DNA from: Podocnemis expansa
Lineage: Eukaryota > Chordata > Testudines > Podocnemididae
DNA length: 64,000 bases
Direction: 5' to 3'
NCBI GenBank assembly: GCA_007922195.1
Contig: ML682014.1
Coordinates: 2,404,011 to 2,468,010, forward strand
Shown: piece by piece, positions 23,053 to 32,485 of the stretch
Layout of the letters: the number at the start of each line of letters is the position of its first letter
Numbering within the stretch: position 1 is the stretch's first letter
Position numbers and translations under genes: made by a program
The notes under the pieces: model-generated
Told to the model about the DNA's origin: nothing
Seen by the model: the letters and a program-made list of their open reading frames with translations, nothing else
The model's database searches: none

Positions 23053-24291
23053 TTGCAGCACCTCAGATTTGAGGATCATTTATATCTCCAAATTAGTGGC
23101 ACTGCTATGGGCACCCATGTGGCCCCACAATATGCCAACATCTTTATGGGTGACTTAGAACAATGTTTCCTCAAGTCTCATCCCAAAACACCTCTTCTTT
23201 ACCTGCGCTACATTGATGACGTCTTTATCGTCTGGACACATGGCAGGGATGCTCTTGAAGATTTTCACAGAGATTTCAATAATTTCCACAACACCATCAA
23301 ACTGAGCCTGGAACACTCTACACAGGAGATCCACTTTCTTGACAGTACAGTGCAAATCAGGGATAGCCGCATCACCACCACCCTATACCGAAAACCTACT
23401 GATCGGTATAGTTACCTACATCCTTTGAGCTTCCATCCTAAACACACCACATGTTCCATTGTCTACAGCCAAGCCCTAAGATATAACCGCATTTGCTCTG
23501 ATCCCTCAGACAGAGACAGACATCTTGAGCATCTCTATCAAGCATTCTTGAAACTACAGTACCCACCTGGGGAAGTAAGAAAACAAATTGACAGAGCTAG
23601 ACGGGTTCCCCAAAGTCATCTACTACAGGAGAGGCCCAAGAAAGAATGCAACAGAACACCACTAGTCACCACATACAACCCCCAAGTCAGACCTCTGCAA
23701 CAGATCCTTAAGGACCTACAGCCTATTCTAAAAGATGATCTCTCTCTCTCTCAAGCATTAGGAGACAGACCACTCCTTGTTTATAGGCAGCCCCCTAATC
23801 TTAAACAGATTCTCACCAGCAATTACAGATCTAACAACAGAAACATTGAAGCAGGCACACACCCCTGCAACAAACCACGCTGCCAAGTCTGCCCACATAT
23901 CTGCACAACAGATACCATCATAGGTCCTAATCAAGCCTGCTACTCCATCAAAGGCTCATTTACCTGCTCATCTACTAATGTGGTCTATGCCATCATGTGC
24001 AACAAATGCCCCAACACCTTAGATATTGGACAAACAGGACGATCGCTGTGTAAAAGGATGAATGAACACAGAGCTGATATCAGAAATCACAGAACAAAGA
24101 AACCAGTTGCTGAGCACGTCCATCTTCCTAATCACTCGATGATGGATTTGTTAACGACTGTCATTAGAGATGTAGCTGGGACATCAAGACTTCAAAGAGA
24201 AACAGCTGAACTCAAATTAATATGCAAGCTAAATTCTGTGAAAGCAGGACTTAATCGAGACTATGGGTTCTTTTCCCATTACAAAGGGTAA
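23053..24291 (+). pseudogene. PLE reverse transcriptase-GIY-YIG protein, truncated
   Basis: 412 codons read from a TTG; no ATG is available because the 5' part is lost. RT motifs: QISGTAMGTHVAPQYANIFM (residues 13-32), YIDD at 53-56 (catalytic Asp pair intact), FLD at 95-97 and YRKPTD at 112-117. A Cys-rich linker CNKPRCQVCPHI (272-283) is typical of PLEs. The GIY-YIG endonuclease follows: VVYAI (310-314), then LDIGQTGRSLCKRMNEHR (323-340). The canonical YIG tyrosine is Asp324 here. Copy 2 in this window still reads LYIGQTG, so the change is local decay. Cys333 is Arg in copy 2, consistent with CpG loss. PLEs use the RT and endonuclease for target-primed insertion. This copy cannot be autonomous. 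Confidence 0.88.
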
Positions 24292-24423
24292 TTTGACTTC
24301 AGGCTTCCCATGGTTTGAGCCTGAAAACTGCTCTGATTTGCTGTTACTTTATGACCTGATCTTATGTTTTACACCCCCTTGCATTTAGTTTCATTCCTTT
24401 CTGTAAGTTCACCCATCTTCGAA

Positions 24424-24464
24424 GCATCTGAAGAAGTGGGATCTTCTCTCACGAAAGCTCATGC
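24424..24464 (+). ncRNA. Hammerhead-ribozyme-like motif in PLE tail
   Basis: The 41 nt parse as GCAT, CTGAAGAA, GTGGG, a 7-nt loop, CTCAC, GAAA, GCTC, ATGC. GCAT/ATGC would form the outer helix and GTGGG/CTCAC (one G-T) the hairpin. CTGAAGA and GAAA are the two conserved core boxes of hammerhead ribozymes, which are established in Penelope-like elements. The short GAAA-GC-TC segment leaves only a minimal third helix, as in minimal type I forms. One extra A separates CTGAAGA from the hairpin, departing from the consensus. Self-cleavage would process PLE transcripts. Activity is not shown. Confidence 0.6.
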
Positions 24465-24589
24465 AAAAAATAAATCTGTTAGTCTTAAAGTGCCACACAA
24501 CTCCTTGTTGTTTTTTTTACTGGACTAGACTAACACGGCTATCCCTTTTGAAAAAAAGCACCATCTCTGTCTGCTATAATTCTGTATTG

Positions 24590-24722
24590 AGTCAAAGCAG
24601 GTGAGATAGTATCTTTTATTGGCTCAGTAGCAGTTGATAGAAGCTGCAAGCTTGCCAGCTATGCAGGGCTCTTCTTCAGGTGTGGGGAAATAGTATTGCT
24701 GTACTTTTTGTTGACTGAAGTT
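24590..24722 (-). repeat. PLE family 2 tail
   Basis: Contains CAGGTGAGATAGTATCTTTT, ATTGG, AAGCTTGCCAGCTATGCAGG and GCTCTTCTTCAGG. On the minus strand it reads CTGAAGAAGAGCC...AGCTGGCAAGCTT, the same layout of conserved boxes around a hairpin as the family 1 tail, but decayed. Related copies are at 43789-43880 and 44207-44312. Assignment to a second PLE family rests on this shared box layout. Confidence 0.55.
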
Positions 24723-25314
24723 TAGCTATTAAACAAAGTATTTCAGCATAGTGGGGTAAGCCTACACTCTCCATTTTTGGGCTTTTCACCAACACCCATA
24801 CATCTCTCTCCTTTCAAATTGTAAAACTGTTCTTTATAATCACAGTAATGGAATTCAGTTTAAACAGGACTGCACTAGCAGATCCCAGTGAAGGATCAGG
24901 GCCCTACCCTTTATGTGGGTTGCTCCTCAGGTTCCCAACTGAAACACTGGTGCCAACAGGAGTTCCTCACTAGAATGTGTCCTGTTTACTTGCCATAAGG
25001 AGCCATAGCTCTTCTGGGATGTCTTTGTTGTGATGCCGGTGAGTATGTTATGTTTAAACTCGCATGCTACATTTTCTATCATTGAGAGACCCCTCTTACC
25101 CAGATGATTGTTTTAAAAATGCGTTGTCCCCTGCCTCCTCTGCCACACTGGTGGACTACTGAGTAGTGTGTATCACTTGTATCTAATAGTAATTATGTAA
25201 GCTGGGGGAAGAACAGATCTGCATATTAATAAAAGGGATTTCTTTAGTTCCACCAAGCATTCACCTTGTATTTGCAAGTTTAAAATGTTATGCCTCTTTT
25301 ACTGTGACTTGGTA
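24723..25314. other. No gene recognised
   Basis: Unassigned AT-moderate sequence; no repeat or coding signal that I can name. Confidence 0.4.
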
Positions 25315-25450
25315 GGTGGGTTTCCTGTGGTTAACGGAAGCAGAAGATCCAAGATCCATTCTCATATCTGCTATAGATCTTCTGTGTGACCTTTGGGCAA
25401 ATCACTTTAACTATTGTCTGTCTTGGAGAATAGGCGTAAATGGCACACAC
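25315..25450 (-). repeat. MIR SINE, decayed
   Basis: CTGTGTGACCTTTGGGCAAATCACTTTAAC is the reverse complement of the MIR core (GTTAAGTGACTTGCCCAAGG type). The flanks align weakly. Confidence 0.65.
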
Positions 25451-26949
25451 AAAGGTGCTGTCACTGTTACCAGTCTAACTGGTACTCTGACTCCTCTAGT
25501 CTTGAGTGCACCCTTACTCAATTATCAACCCTGGAAGCTGTTGCATTTTGTAGGTTGCTGTCACATGACTCTCAGTCTCAAACAGGGCTCTGAGTTGTGG
25601 TCCCCAGGTGTTGGCCTGCTGAGGTGGTCATGGCTAAGGTATGCTCATTGCCTGCAGTTCTGTTCCCCCTGAAATCAATGACTAGTTAACAGAGTGACCA
25701 GACAGTCTGTTAAAGTGAAGTATTACTTATCTAGAACCAAAGCACTTCAAAGAAAATGGAGCTTAAAACAATAAATGGACTGTCTGCATTCCTGACTTTC
25801 CCTGTGGTTTGTCATTCCCTGATAGTGAGAGAGGCCTCAAATGACCTGGAGACCTCCCATAGGAGCAGTGCCTGTGTTCTGTGTCCATCTGTTCTTCTTT
25901 GAGCAGTGTCCCCAACTGCTCCACTTCAGTTGCACCCACATACTGGAAGTGGAGCATGTTGGGGACATGCATCTCAAAGAACCTTGGCTATTGCACAAGG
26001 GTAACACTCACTTCTCCTCAGAAACACCCCCCCACTCTGCAGAGAGGGGGAGTCTTCTTAACAGTGTCTGTCCTCAGAAATTTTTTTTTGACAAGTTAGT
26101 AGTCTTTATTTGTGGAGCTGCTTAGTTTGTGAGCAGTGAACAAAACCAGCTCCAGCCATGGTGATGGGCCAGGATATCACCACATCTAATGTGCAATGAG
26201 TGTTTCCCCAGTGCCATTTTTATATTAAAGGTAAATTTTACGGGTCTTAATCTTCTGCAGTGTCTTGTTTTCTCTAGAGTGTTAGGAAGAATGAATGAAA
26301 GGATGGAGGAGGTCTCTGTATCAGTCTTGCCATGCCTCCTCTCGCTCAGACACACAAGAGGATGCAACCCACACTAGCGGTTTCTGGGAAATGCAGCTTT
26401 CCACAAGTTGAGCTTAACAAAAGAATCATTCTAGTCCAGATGGAAGTGGATGTTTGAAAGAAGGAAAGGGAAATGGGCTATTAAATGTTAAAAGAATAAA
26501 TGAATAACTTGTATGATCAAACAATCAAAGCTTTTTAAATAGCGTTACAGCCAAAGATGCTTGTGTTGTGATAAGACAAAGAGAAGAAGAGGGTCTTTGC
26601 AAAGGTACGAAAGGACTGGAGTGTTTGCAGGAGGGAGAAACAGGGACCATATAGAAGCCAAGCAATGTGGAGAAGGTCAAAGCAGATTGGTGTGCTCCTC
26701 GGGGAAATGCAGAAAGGCAGCATGACAATGAGTGAGGGACTCGGAGCTGGAAAAGAACTGGTGTTATAACAGCAGAGGAGTAGAGTGCTACCAGAGATTG
26801 GCCTGGGACCTTATCAGCACTCTAAACTGTTAACCAGAGCCCTGTGACCCAAGGTGAAAGCTGAATGATGCAGCAGGCTATTAGTTCTCTGTTATATGTA
26901 AATAGTTCAGGATTGTTGACTGGCTTTTCCAGTATCTTTTTATAAATAA
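25451..26949. other. No gene recognised
   Basis: No recognisable gene or repeat. Short open frames occur on both strands in overlapping phases, without any domain. Confidence 0.4.
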
Positions 26950-26950
26950 G

Positions 26951-27277
26951 TTCCAAAGGCAGTGCCGGATTGAGGCACAAGCCAAGTAAGCCATGGTTTA
27001 GGACCTCAGATTATGAGAGGCCTCTTTAAAAATGTGTGTTATAATGCGATGCACTTTTTTCTCTTTATGTTTTATGGTATGGGGCCTCTGAATCTTCGCG
27101 TGTCTTAAGGCTTCATGCGTTTTAATCTGGCCCTGTCCAAAAGAGTAGCCATGTTAGTCTAGTTCAGCAAAACAAACAAGGAGTCCTGTAGCACTGTTAA
27201 AGACTAACAAAAATAAATAAAAATAAACTTGTTACTCTTTAAAAGTGCCACAGGACTCATTGTTTTTTGTTTTTACA
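26951..27277. repeat. PLE tail foldback interrupted by a hAT
   Basis: Antisense tail: TTCCAAAGG (26951-26959), interrupted by a hAT, resuming at 27136 with TCCAAAAGAGTAGCC, then ATGTTAGTCTAGTTCAGCAA and GGAGTCCTGTAGCACTGTTA. After an AAATAAA-rich turn the sense tail follows: CTTTAAAAGTGCCACAGGAC, TCATTG and a T-rich end. The same tail thus appears twice in opposite orientation. TTCCAAAGGGGTAGCC is the outer end in other copies, which shows where the hAT entered. Confidence 0.8.
26960..27135. mobile_element. hAT element inserted in a PLE tail
   Basis: The ends CAGTGCCGGATTGAGG and GTTTTAATCTGGCCCTG are inverted repeats. The flanking 8-mers TCCAAAGG (26952-26959) and TCCAAAAG (27136-27143) match at 7 of 8. 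Both are copies of the PLE tail terminus, so the duplicated target belongs to the PLE. The 176-bp element is non-autonomous. Confidence 0.85.
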
Positions 27278-27994
27278 AACTGATTCTCAAAGGGCCAACT
27301 GGAAGAACTAACCCTATTTTATGGGGCTCAGAATCAACGTGCACATTCTTCCTGTTTGTGCACTTGCAGCTGCTGGAAGTTAGGCCTTCAACACTGAACA
27401 GGCGCTTTGATTGAAAACACAAGGAACCTTACAGAAAACTGTCACTGTCCTCTGACTAACTTGCTTTTTACCTTAACTATGGCATGCTGAATTGCAGTGT
27501 TGTGGCATAGGACCTTGATTATTCTTCTCTTCGAAGCTCAGTCCTTGAATTTCAACGGTTAACTGTTATTGAGTCCCATCCTCTCAGTACTGGGTTACCG
27601 TGGCACTTTTTAAACTTGATTGATGTATTCTCTGCTCTTGACAATTTACTCTCTGCATGAACAGGTGCTTTCCAAACCTGCTTTCAGATGCAGTCCATAC
27701 TCTGGGTAGTGTCCAAACTTTCTCTCTTGATGGGGCTTGGGTTCTTATTAATGGCATGTCAACAAAGTTCTCCTTGAATCTTCTGACAGTCTTGGATGCT
27801 CCTAAGATTCCTTCCAGATAGCTCAGCCCACACCTAGATCATCTCTCCAAATAGCTGCTCCCATTTCCCTTTCATCCAGGCGCAATAAGGAGCTACCTGC
27901 CTGTGAGTCTGCCTTAATGTTCCTCAGCAGAACCAACTCCTAGAACAGCTTATTTTTCAGGTAAACATGATAGTTTTTTACCTTGTTGGACAAA
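27278..27994. other. No gene recognised
   Basis: No gene or repeat recognised between the PLE foldback and the CR1 copy. Confidence 0.4.
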
Positions 27995-29373
27995 TCATGG
28001 AAAAATCATGGAGCAGGTTCTCGAAGAGTCCATCCTGAAACACTTAAAGGAAAATAGAGTGATCAGGAACAGTCAGTGTGGATTCACCAAGGGTAAATCA
28101 TGCCTGACCAACCTCATTGCCTTCTGTGATGAGATGACCGGATTTGTGGATGCGGGAAGAGCTGTTGATGTGATATACCGCAACTTCAGCAAGACTTTTG
28201 ATACGGTTCCTACAGCATTCTTGTCAGCAAGTTAAGGAAGTATGGGTTGGATGTGTGGACTGTAGGGTGAATAGAGAACTGGCTAGGTTAACAGTTTCAG
28301 CAAGTAGGAATCAATGGCTCCATGTCTAGCTGGCAACCAGTAATGAGTGGTGTGCCCCAGGGATCGGTCCTGGGGCCAGTTCTGTTCAACATTTTCATTA
28401 ATGATCTGGATGATGGGATACAGTGCATACTCAGTAAGTTTACAGATGACACCAAGCTGGGGGGAATGGTAGACACGCTGGAGGGCAGGGATAGGATTCA
28501 GGGAGACCTAGACAAATTGGAGCATTGGGCAAATAGAAATCTCATGAGGTTCAGCAAGGACAAGGGCAAAGTGCTGCATTTGGGACAGAAAACCCCCATG
28601 CACAGCTGCAGGCTGGAGAGTGATCAGCTAAGTAGCAGTACAGTAGAAAAGGACCTGGTGGTTATGGTGGATGGGAACCTGGGTATGAATCAATAGTGTG
28701 CTCTTGCTCCTAAAAAGGCCAATGGCATACTGGGCTGCATCAGCAGAAGTGTTGCCAGCAGACTGAGGGATGTGATCATTCCCCTCTATTCGGCACTGGT
28801 GACGCCGCATCTGGAATACTGTGTCCAGTTTTCGGCTCCCCACTACAAAAAGGACGTGGACAAATTAGAGTGAGTCCAGCGGAGGGCAACAAAAATGATC
28901 AGGGGGCTGGAGCACAAGACCTGTGAAGAAAGACTGAAGGAACTAGGCTTATTTAGCCTGCAGAAGAGAAGACTGAGGGGGGATTTGATAGCAACCTTCA
29001 ACTACTTGAAGGGGTGCTCCAGGGAGGAGGGAGCTTGGCTGTTCTCAGTAGTAACAGAGGACAGAACAATCAATCAATCAATCAATCAAATCATAGGGCT
29101 GGAAGGGACCTCATGAGATCAGGAGCAATGGTTTCAAGTTGCAGCTGTGGAGATTGAGGTTGGATATTAGGAAAAACTTTCTCACTAGGAGGGTGGTGAA
29201 GCATTGGAATGGGCTATCTAGGGAAGTGGTGGAATCTCTATCTTTGTAGATATTTAAGGGTTGGTTAGACAAAACTGTTTGGGATGATTTAGTGAGAGTG
29301 GTCCTGCTTTTTTGGAAGGGGGTTGGACTAGATGACCTCATAAGGTCCCTTCTAGCTCTATGGTTCTATGAAA
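27995..29373 (+). pseudogene. CR1 LINE ORF2 remnant, forward
   Basis: A 5'-truncated CR1 beginning inside the RT (EQVLEESILKHLKENRVIRN) and running to the CR1 3' end (GGTCCCTTCTAGCTCTATGG, TTCTATG). Open pieces lie at 28008-28235, 28322-28696 and 28895-29116. Key residues have decayed: the palm block reads YRNFSKTFD where the copy at 30102-32135 has YLDFSKAFD, so a catalytic Asp is lost. The second block reads FTDD instead of FADD. Stops (for example after PTAFLSAS) and frame changes break the frame. It carries a 52-bp insertion at 29069-29120. Confidence 0.9.
29069..29120 (-). repeat. 52-bp CR1 3'-end micro-insertion
   Basis: Within the forward CR1, sequence jumps from ACAGAGGACAGAACA to AGGAGCAATGGTTTCAAG, with 52 bp between. 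On the minus strand the insert is a CR1 3' terminus (AGGTCCCTTCCAGCCCTATG) of about 30 bp followed by about five GATT units. Comparison with the sister copy at 30020-32485 shows the 52 bp is extra. It looks like a retrotransposed, almost completely 5'-truncated CR1 with its microsatellite tail. Confidence 0.65.
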
Positions 29374-29785
29374 TGCATGAGAAGATTGGATAAATGCTCA
29401 GGTGATGAAAGACATTTACTTTTGGACGAGGAATCTTGTAAGAGAGATTTCTCAAAGGGGTGGGTTTCATGAGTGATTAGAATGGGAATGAGGCTGGGTG
29501 GTAGACAAGGACATGGAGACGGTTCCCTGGGGGGGGGAGCTAAGAGAGAGAGCTGTAAGCGAGAAGTAAGGCAAAAGTACTGAGAAGAACGTAAGGAAGT
29601 GGGAGGAGCACTGGGGGAAGAAACAGTGAAAACGAATATTGGGTCAATATTATGTAGAGTGTTGCATGTGAGAGAGGAGCTTGAATTCAGTGTTGCAGGG
29701 GAAGGAAGACTAGCCTGTGAAAACATGAATGAAGATGGCCTCAGTAACTGCTTTTGTTTCATTTCTGTGCAGTTCAGGTAAGCTT

Positions 29786-29818
<33 letters not shown>

Positions 29819-30018
29819 TCGTGGAGCTGTCATCAGACTTTCCCAAATGAAACATGTCCTATTCCTTACAGTAATATGCCAGTCTGTAATACAGAGTGAT
29901 ACACCAGCCCAATAGAAGGATCTCTAGCATGATATTTATGGTGGTGTCTGATGGGGAGTGGCTCGTTTTTATAGGCAGATAAAGTGATCCAGAGAAAAAG
30001 CAACTCCAGTGCCATGAT
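29374..30018. other. No gene; A27 run
   Basis: Spacer between two convergent CR1 copies. It contains an uninterrupted run of 27 A at 29786-29812, preceded by GGTAAGCTT. A poly(A) tail of a decayed retrocopy is possible, but no source transcript is recognisable upstream. Confidence 0.45.
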
Positions 30019-30101
30019 GAATCATAGAATCATAGGGTTGGAAGGGACCCCACGAGGTCATCTAGTCCAACCCCCTGCCAAAAAAAGCAGGACCACTCCC
30101 A

Positions 30102-32135
30102 TTAGATCATCCCAGTCAGTGTTTTGTCCAGCTGGGACTTGAACACCTCCAGAGATGGAGATTCCACCACCTCCCTAGGCAACTTATTCCAATGCTTCAC
30201 CACTCGCCTAGTGAGGAAGTTTTTCCTAATATCCAGCCTGGACCGCCCCAGCTGTAACTTGAAACCATTGCTTCTCGTTCTGCCCTCTGTTACTACCGAG
30301 AACAGTCGAGCTCCCTCCTCCTTGGAGCAACCCTTCAAGTACTTGAAGGTTGCTATCAAATCCCCCCTCAGTCTTCTCTTCTGCAGGCTAAATAAGCCTA
30401 GTTCCTTCAGTCTTTCTTCATAGGGCTTGTGCTCCAGCCCTTTGATCATTTTGGTTGCCCTCCTCTGGACTCTCTCTAATTTGTCCATGTCCTTTTTGTA
30501 GTGGGGAGCCCAAAACTGGACACAGTATTCCAGATGTGGCCTCACTAGTGCAGAATAGAGGGGAATGATCACATCCCTTGATCTGCTGGTAACACTTCTT
30601 TTGATGCAGCCCAGTATGCCATTGGCCTTTTTGGCAGCAAGAGCACACTGCTGACTCATATCCAGCTTCCCATCCACCATGACTCCCAGGTCCTTTTCTC
30701 CAGTGCTGCTATTTAACTGATCACTCCCCAGCCTGTAGCAGTACATGGGGTTTTTTCGTCCCAAGTGCAGGATTTTACACTTATCCTTGTTGAACCTCAT
30801 GAGATTCCTCTTGGCCCACTGCTCCAGTTTGTCTAGGTCTCCCTGAATCCTGTCTCTGCCCTCTAGGGTGTCTACCGTTCCCCCCAGTTTGGTATCATCT
30901 GCAAACTTACTAAGTGTGCAATCTATCCCATCATCCAGATCATTAATGAAAACATTGAACAGAACTGGCCCCAGGACCGACCCCTGGGGCACACCACTTG
31001 TTACTGCCTGCCAACTTGACATGGAGCCATTGATTCCTACGCGCTGAAACCGTTGTTCTAGCCAGTTTTCTATCCACCTTACAGTCCATGCATCTAACCC
31101 ATACTTCCTTAATTTGCCAATGAGAATGCTGTGGGAAACCGTATCAAAAGCCTTGCTAAAGTCAAGGTATATCACATCAACGGCTCTTCCCGCATCCACA
31201 AATCCAGTCATCTCATCATAGAAGGCGATGAGGTTGGTCAGGCATGATTTACCCTTGGTGAATCCATGCTGACTGTTCCTGATTACTCTACGTTCCTCCA
31301 AGTGTTTCAGGATGGATTCTTTGAGAAGCTGCTCCATGATTTTTCCAGGGATTGAGGTGAGGCTGACAGGTCTGTAATTCCCTGGATCCTCCTTTTTGCC
31401 TTTCTTGAAGATAGGTACTATATTTGCTTTTTTCCAGTCCTCTGGCACCTCCCCCGTTCGCCATGAGTTTTCAAAGATAATGGCCAACGGTACTGCTATC
31501 TCATCAGCCAGCTCCCTCAGCACCCTCGGATGCAGTTCATCCGGCCCCATGGACTTGTGCACATCTAGTTTCTTTAAGCAGTCCCTAACCTGACCTTCTG
31601 TGACCAAGGGCCTCTCTTCTTCTCCCCAGTCCCCCGTACCTAGTGTAGTGGGCTGGGAGCTGACCTTGCTTGTGAAAACTGAAGTAAAAAAAGCATTGAG
31701 CACTTCAGCTTTTTCCTCATCCTCTCTCACGAGGATGCCTGCCCCATTCAGTAAGGGACCTACACCATCCCTGATCCTCTTCTTGTTATTGATATACTTG
31801 TAGAACCCCTTCCTGTTATCCTTCACATCCCTTGCTAGTCGCAACTCCATTTGTCCTTTGGCCTTTCTGATTTTATCCCTGCAGTCCCGAGCAATGTCTT
31901 TATATGCCTCCTTAGTCATCTGTCCTAGCTTCCACTTCCTGTAAGCGTCCTTTTTATGCTTCAGCTCAGTGCAGAGCTCTCTGTTAAGCCACAGTGGGCG
32001 CCTTCCACATTTGCTGTGCTTTCTCCTTATCGGAATTGTATCTTCCTGTGCCCTTAGCAGGGTTTCTTTAAAATGCACCCAACTCTCTTGGACACCTTTC
32101 CCCTTCAGATCAGCCTCCCAAGGGATCCTGCCCAT
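30102..32135 (-). CDS. CR1 ORF2 reverse transcriptase region, intact
   Basis: 677 codons from an internal ATG to the ORF2 stop. RT blocks in order: IVPIFKKG then NYRPVSLTS (about 239-261), [13 protein letters not shown] (291-303), [11 protein letters not shown] (323-333) with the first catalytic Asp, [14 protein letters not shown] (380-393), FADD (411-414) with the catalytic pair, and KDLGVMVD (481-488). The C-terminal Lx[10 protein letters not shown] and [14 protein letters not shown] segments are typical of CR1. All catalytic residues I can check are present. The frame does not begin here: codons [14 protein letters not shown] precede the ATG in phase until a 1-nt indel near 32190, beyond which the endonuclease continues in another frame. 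The RT would copy CR1 RNA at nicked DNA in the nucleus. This copy is not complete enough to do so by itself. Confidence 0.92.
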   Translation of the reverse strand: MGRIPWEADLKGKGVQESWVHFKETLLRAQEDTIPIRRKHSKCGRRPLWLNRELCTELKHKKDAYRKWKLGQMTKEAYKDIARDCRDKIRKAKGQMELRLARDVKDNRKGFYKYINNKKRIRDGVGPLLNGAGILVREDEEKAEVLNAFFTSVFTSKVSSQPTTLGTGDWGEEERPLVTEGQVRDCLKKLDVHKSMGPDELHPRVLRELADEIAVPLAIIFENSWRTGEVPEDWKKANIVPIFKKGKKEDPGNYRPVSLTSIPGKIMEQLLKESILKHLEERRVIRNSQHGFTKGKSCLTNLIAFYDEMTGFVDAGRAVDVIYLDFSKAFDTVSHSILIGKLRKYGLDAWTVRWIENWLEQRFQRVGINGSMSSWQAVTSGVPQGSVLGPVLFNVFINDLDDGIDCTLSKFADDTKLGGTVDTLEGRDRIQGDLDKLEQWAKRNLMRFNKDKCKILHLGRKNPMYCYRLGSDQLNSSTGEKDLGVMVDGKLDMSQQCALAAKKANGILGCIKRSVTSRSRDVIIPLYSALVRPHLEYCVQFWAPHYKKDMDKLERVQRRATKMIKGLEHKPYEERLKELGLFSLQKRRLRGDLIATFKYLKGCSKEEGARLFSVVTEGRTRSNGFKLQLGRSRLDIRKNFLTRRVVKHWNKLPREVVESPSLEVFKSQLDKTLTGMI

Positions 32136-32447
32136 CAGTTCCCTGAGGGAGACAAAATCTGCTTTTCTGAAGTCCAGGGTCTGTGTTTTGCTTCTTTCCT
32201 TTAATCATCAACTTGAACTCAATCATTTCATGGTCACTGCTACCCAGGCTACCATTGACCTCTACTTCCCTGATAAATTCTTCTCTATTTGTGAGCAGCA
32301 GATCGAGAGGTGCAAGGCCCCTCGTTGGTTGCTCCAGCATTTGTACCAGGAAGTTGTCCTCAACACTCTCCAGAAACTTCCTGGATTGCCTGTGCACTGC
32401 TGTGTATTGGCCTTCCAGCAGATGTCAGGGTAATTGAAGTCCCCCAT
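32136..32447 (-). pseudogene. CR1 ORF2 endonuclease, C-terminal part in shifted frames
   Basis: The minus strand reads GDFNYPDICW (start near 32445), the GDFN block of APE-type endonucleases. A frame shift follows near 32380-32395. Then come LDLLLTNREEF and GSSDHEMIEFKL, the latter containing the SDH catalytic block. A second frame shift near 32190 joins it to the RT frame. The N-terminal half of the endonuclease is absent. The short region with two frame shifts contrasts with 677 clean codons just downstream. Confidence 0.85.
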
Positions 32448-32485
32448 GAGAACCAGGGCCTGTGCTCTAGAAACTTCTGTCAGTT

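Larger units (their letters stand above)
22954..24552 (+). mobile_element. Penelope-like element, copy 1 (5'-truncated)
   Basis: Contains the C-terminal two thirds of a PLE open frame (RT palm onward, linker, GIY-YIG endonuclease), followed by a 3' untranslated region and a family-specific tail. The tail is GCTCATGCAAAAAATAAATC, TGTTAGTCTTAAAGTGCCAC, ACTCCTTGTTG, a T run, then GGACTAGACTAACACGGCTA and TCCCTTTTG. The frame is open from 22954, so the N-terminal RT fingers were lost by truncation. I could not read a target duplication around this copy. Tail-only relatives lie at 13204, 15336, 26951, 38194, 41296 and 44076. Confidence 0.88.
30020..32485 (-). mobile_element. CR1 LINE, best-preserved copy
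   Basis: An antisense CR1 from within the endonuclease (about 32485) through the complete RT to the 3' terminus at 30020, where the minus strand ends in CCCTATGATTCTATGATTC, the typical CR1 3' repeat. The copy is truncated at the 5' end: ORF1 and the first part of the endonuclease are missing. Its RT frame is open over 677 codons, which suggests recent insertion compared with the other CR1 copies here. No target duplication was read, as is common for CR1. Confidence 0.92.

Noticed and set aside
29786..29812. A27 run as the poly(A) tail of a processed pseudogene
   Set aside because: No transcript-like or coding sequence is recognisable upstream and no flanking direct repeats were found, so the run alone is not enough.
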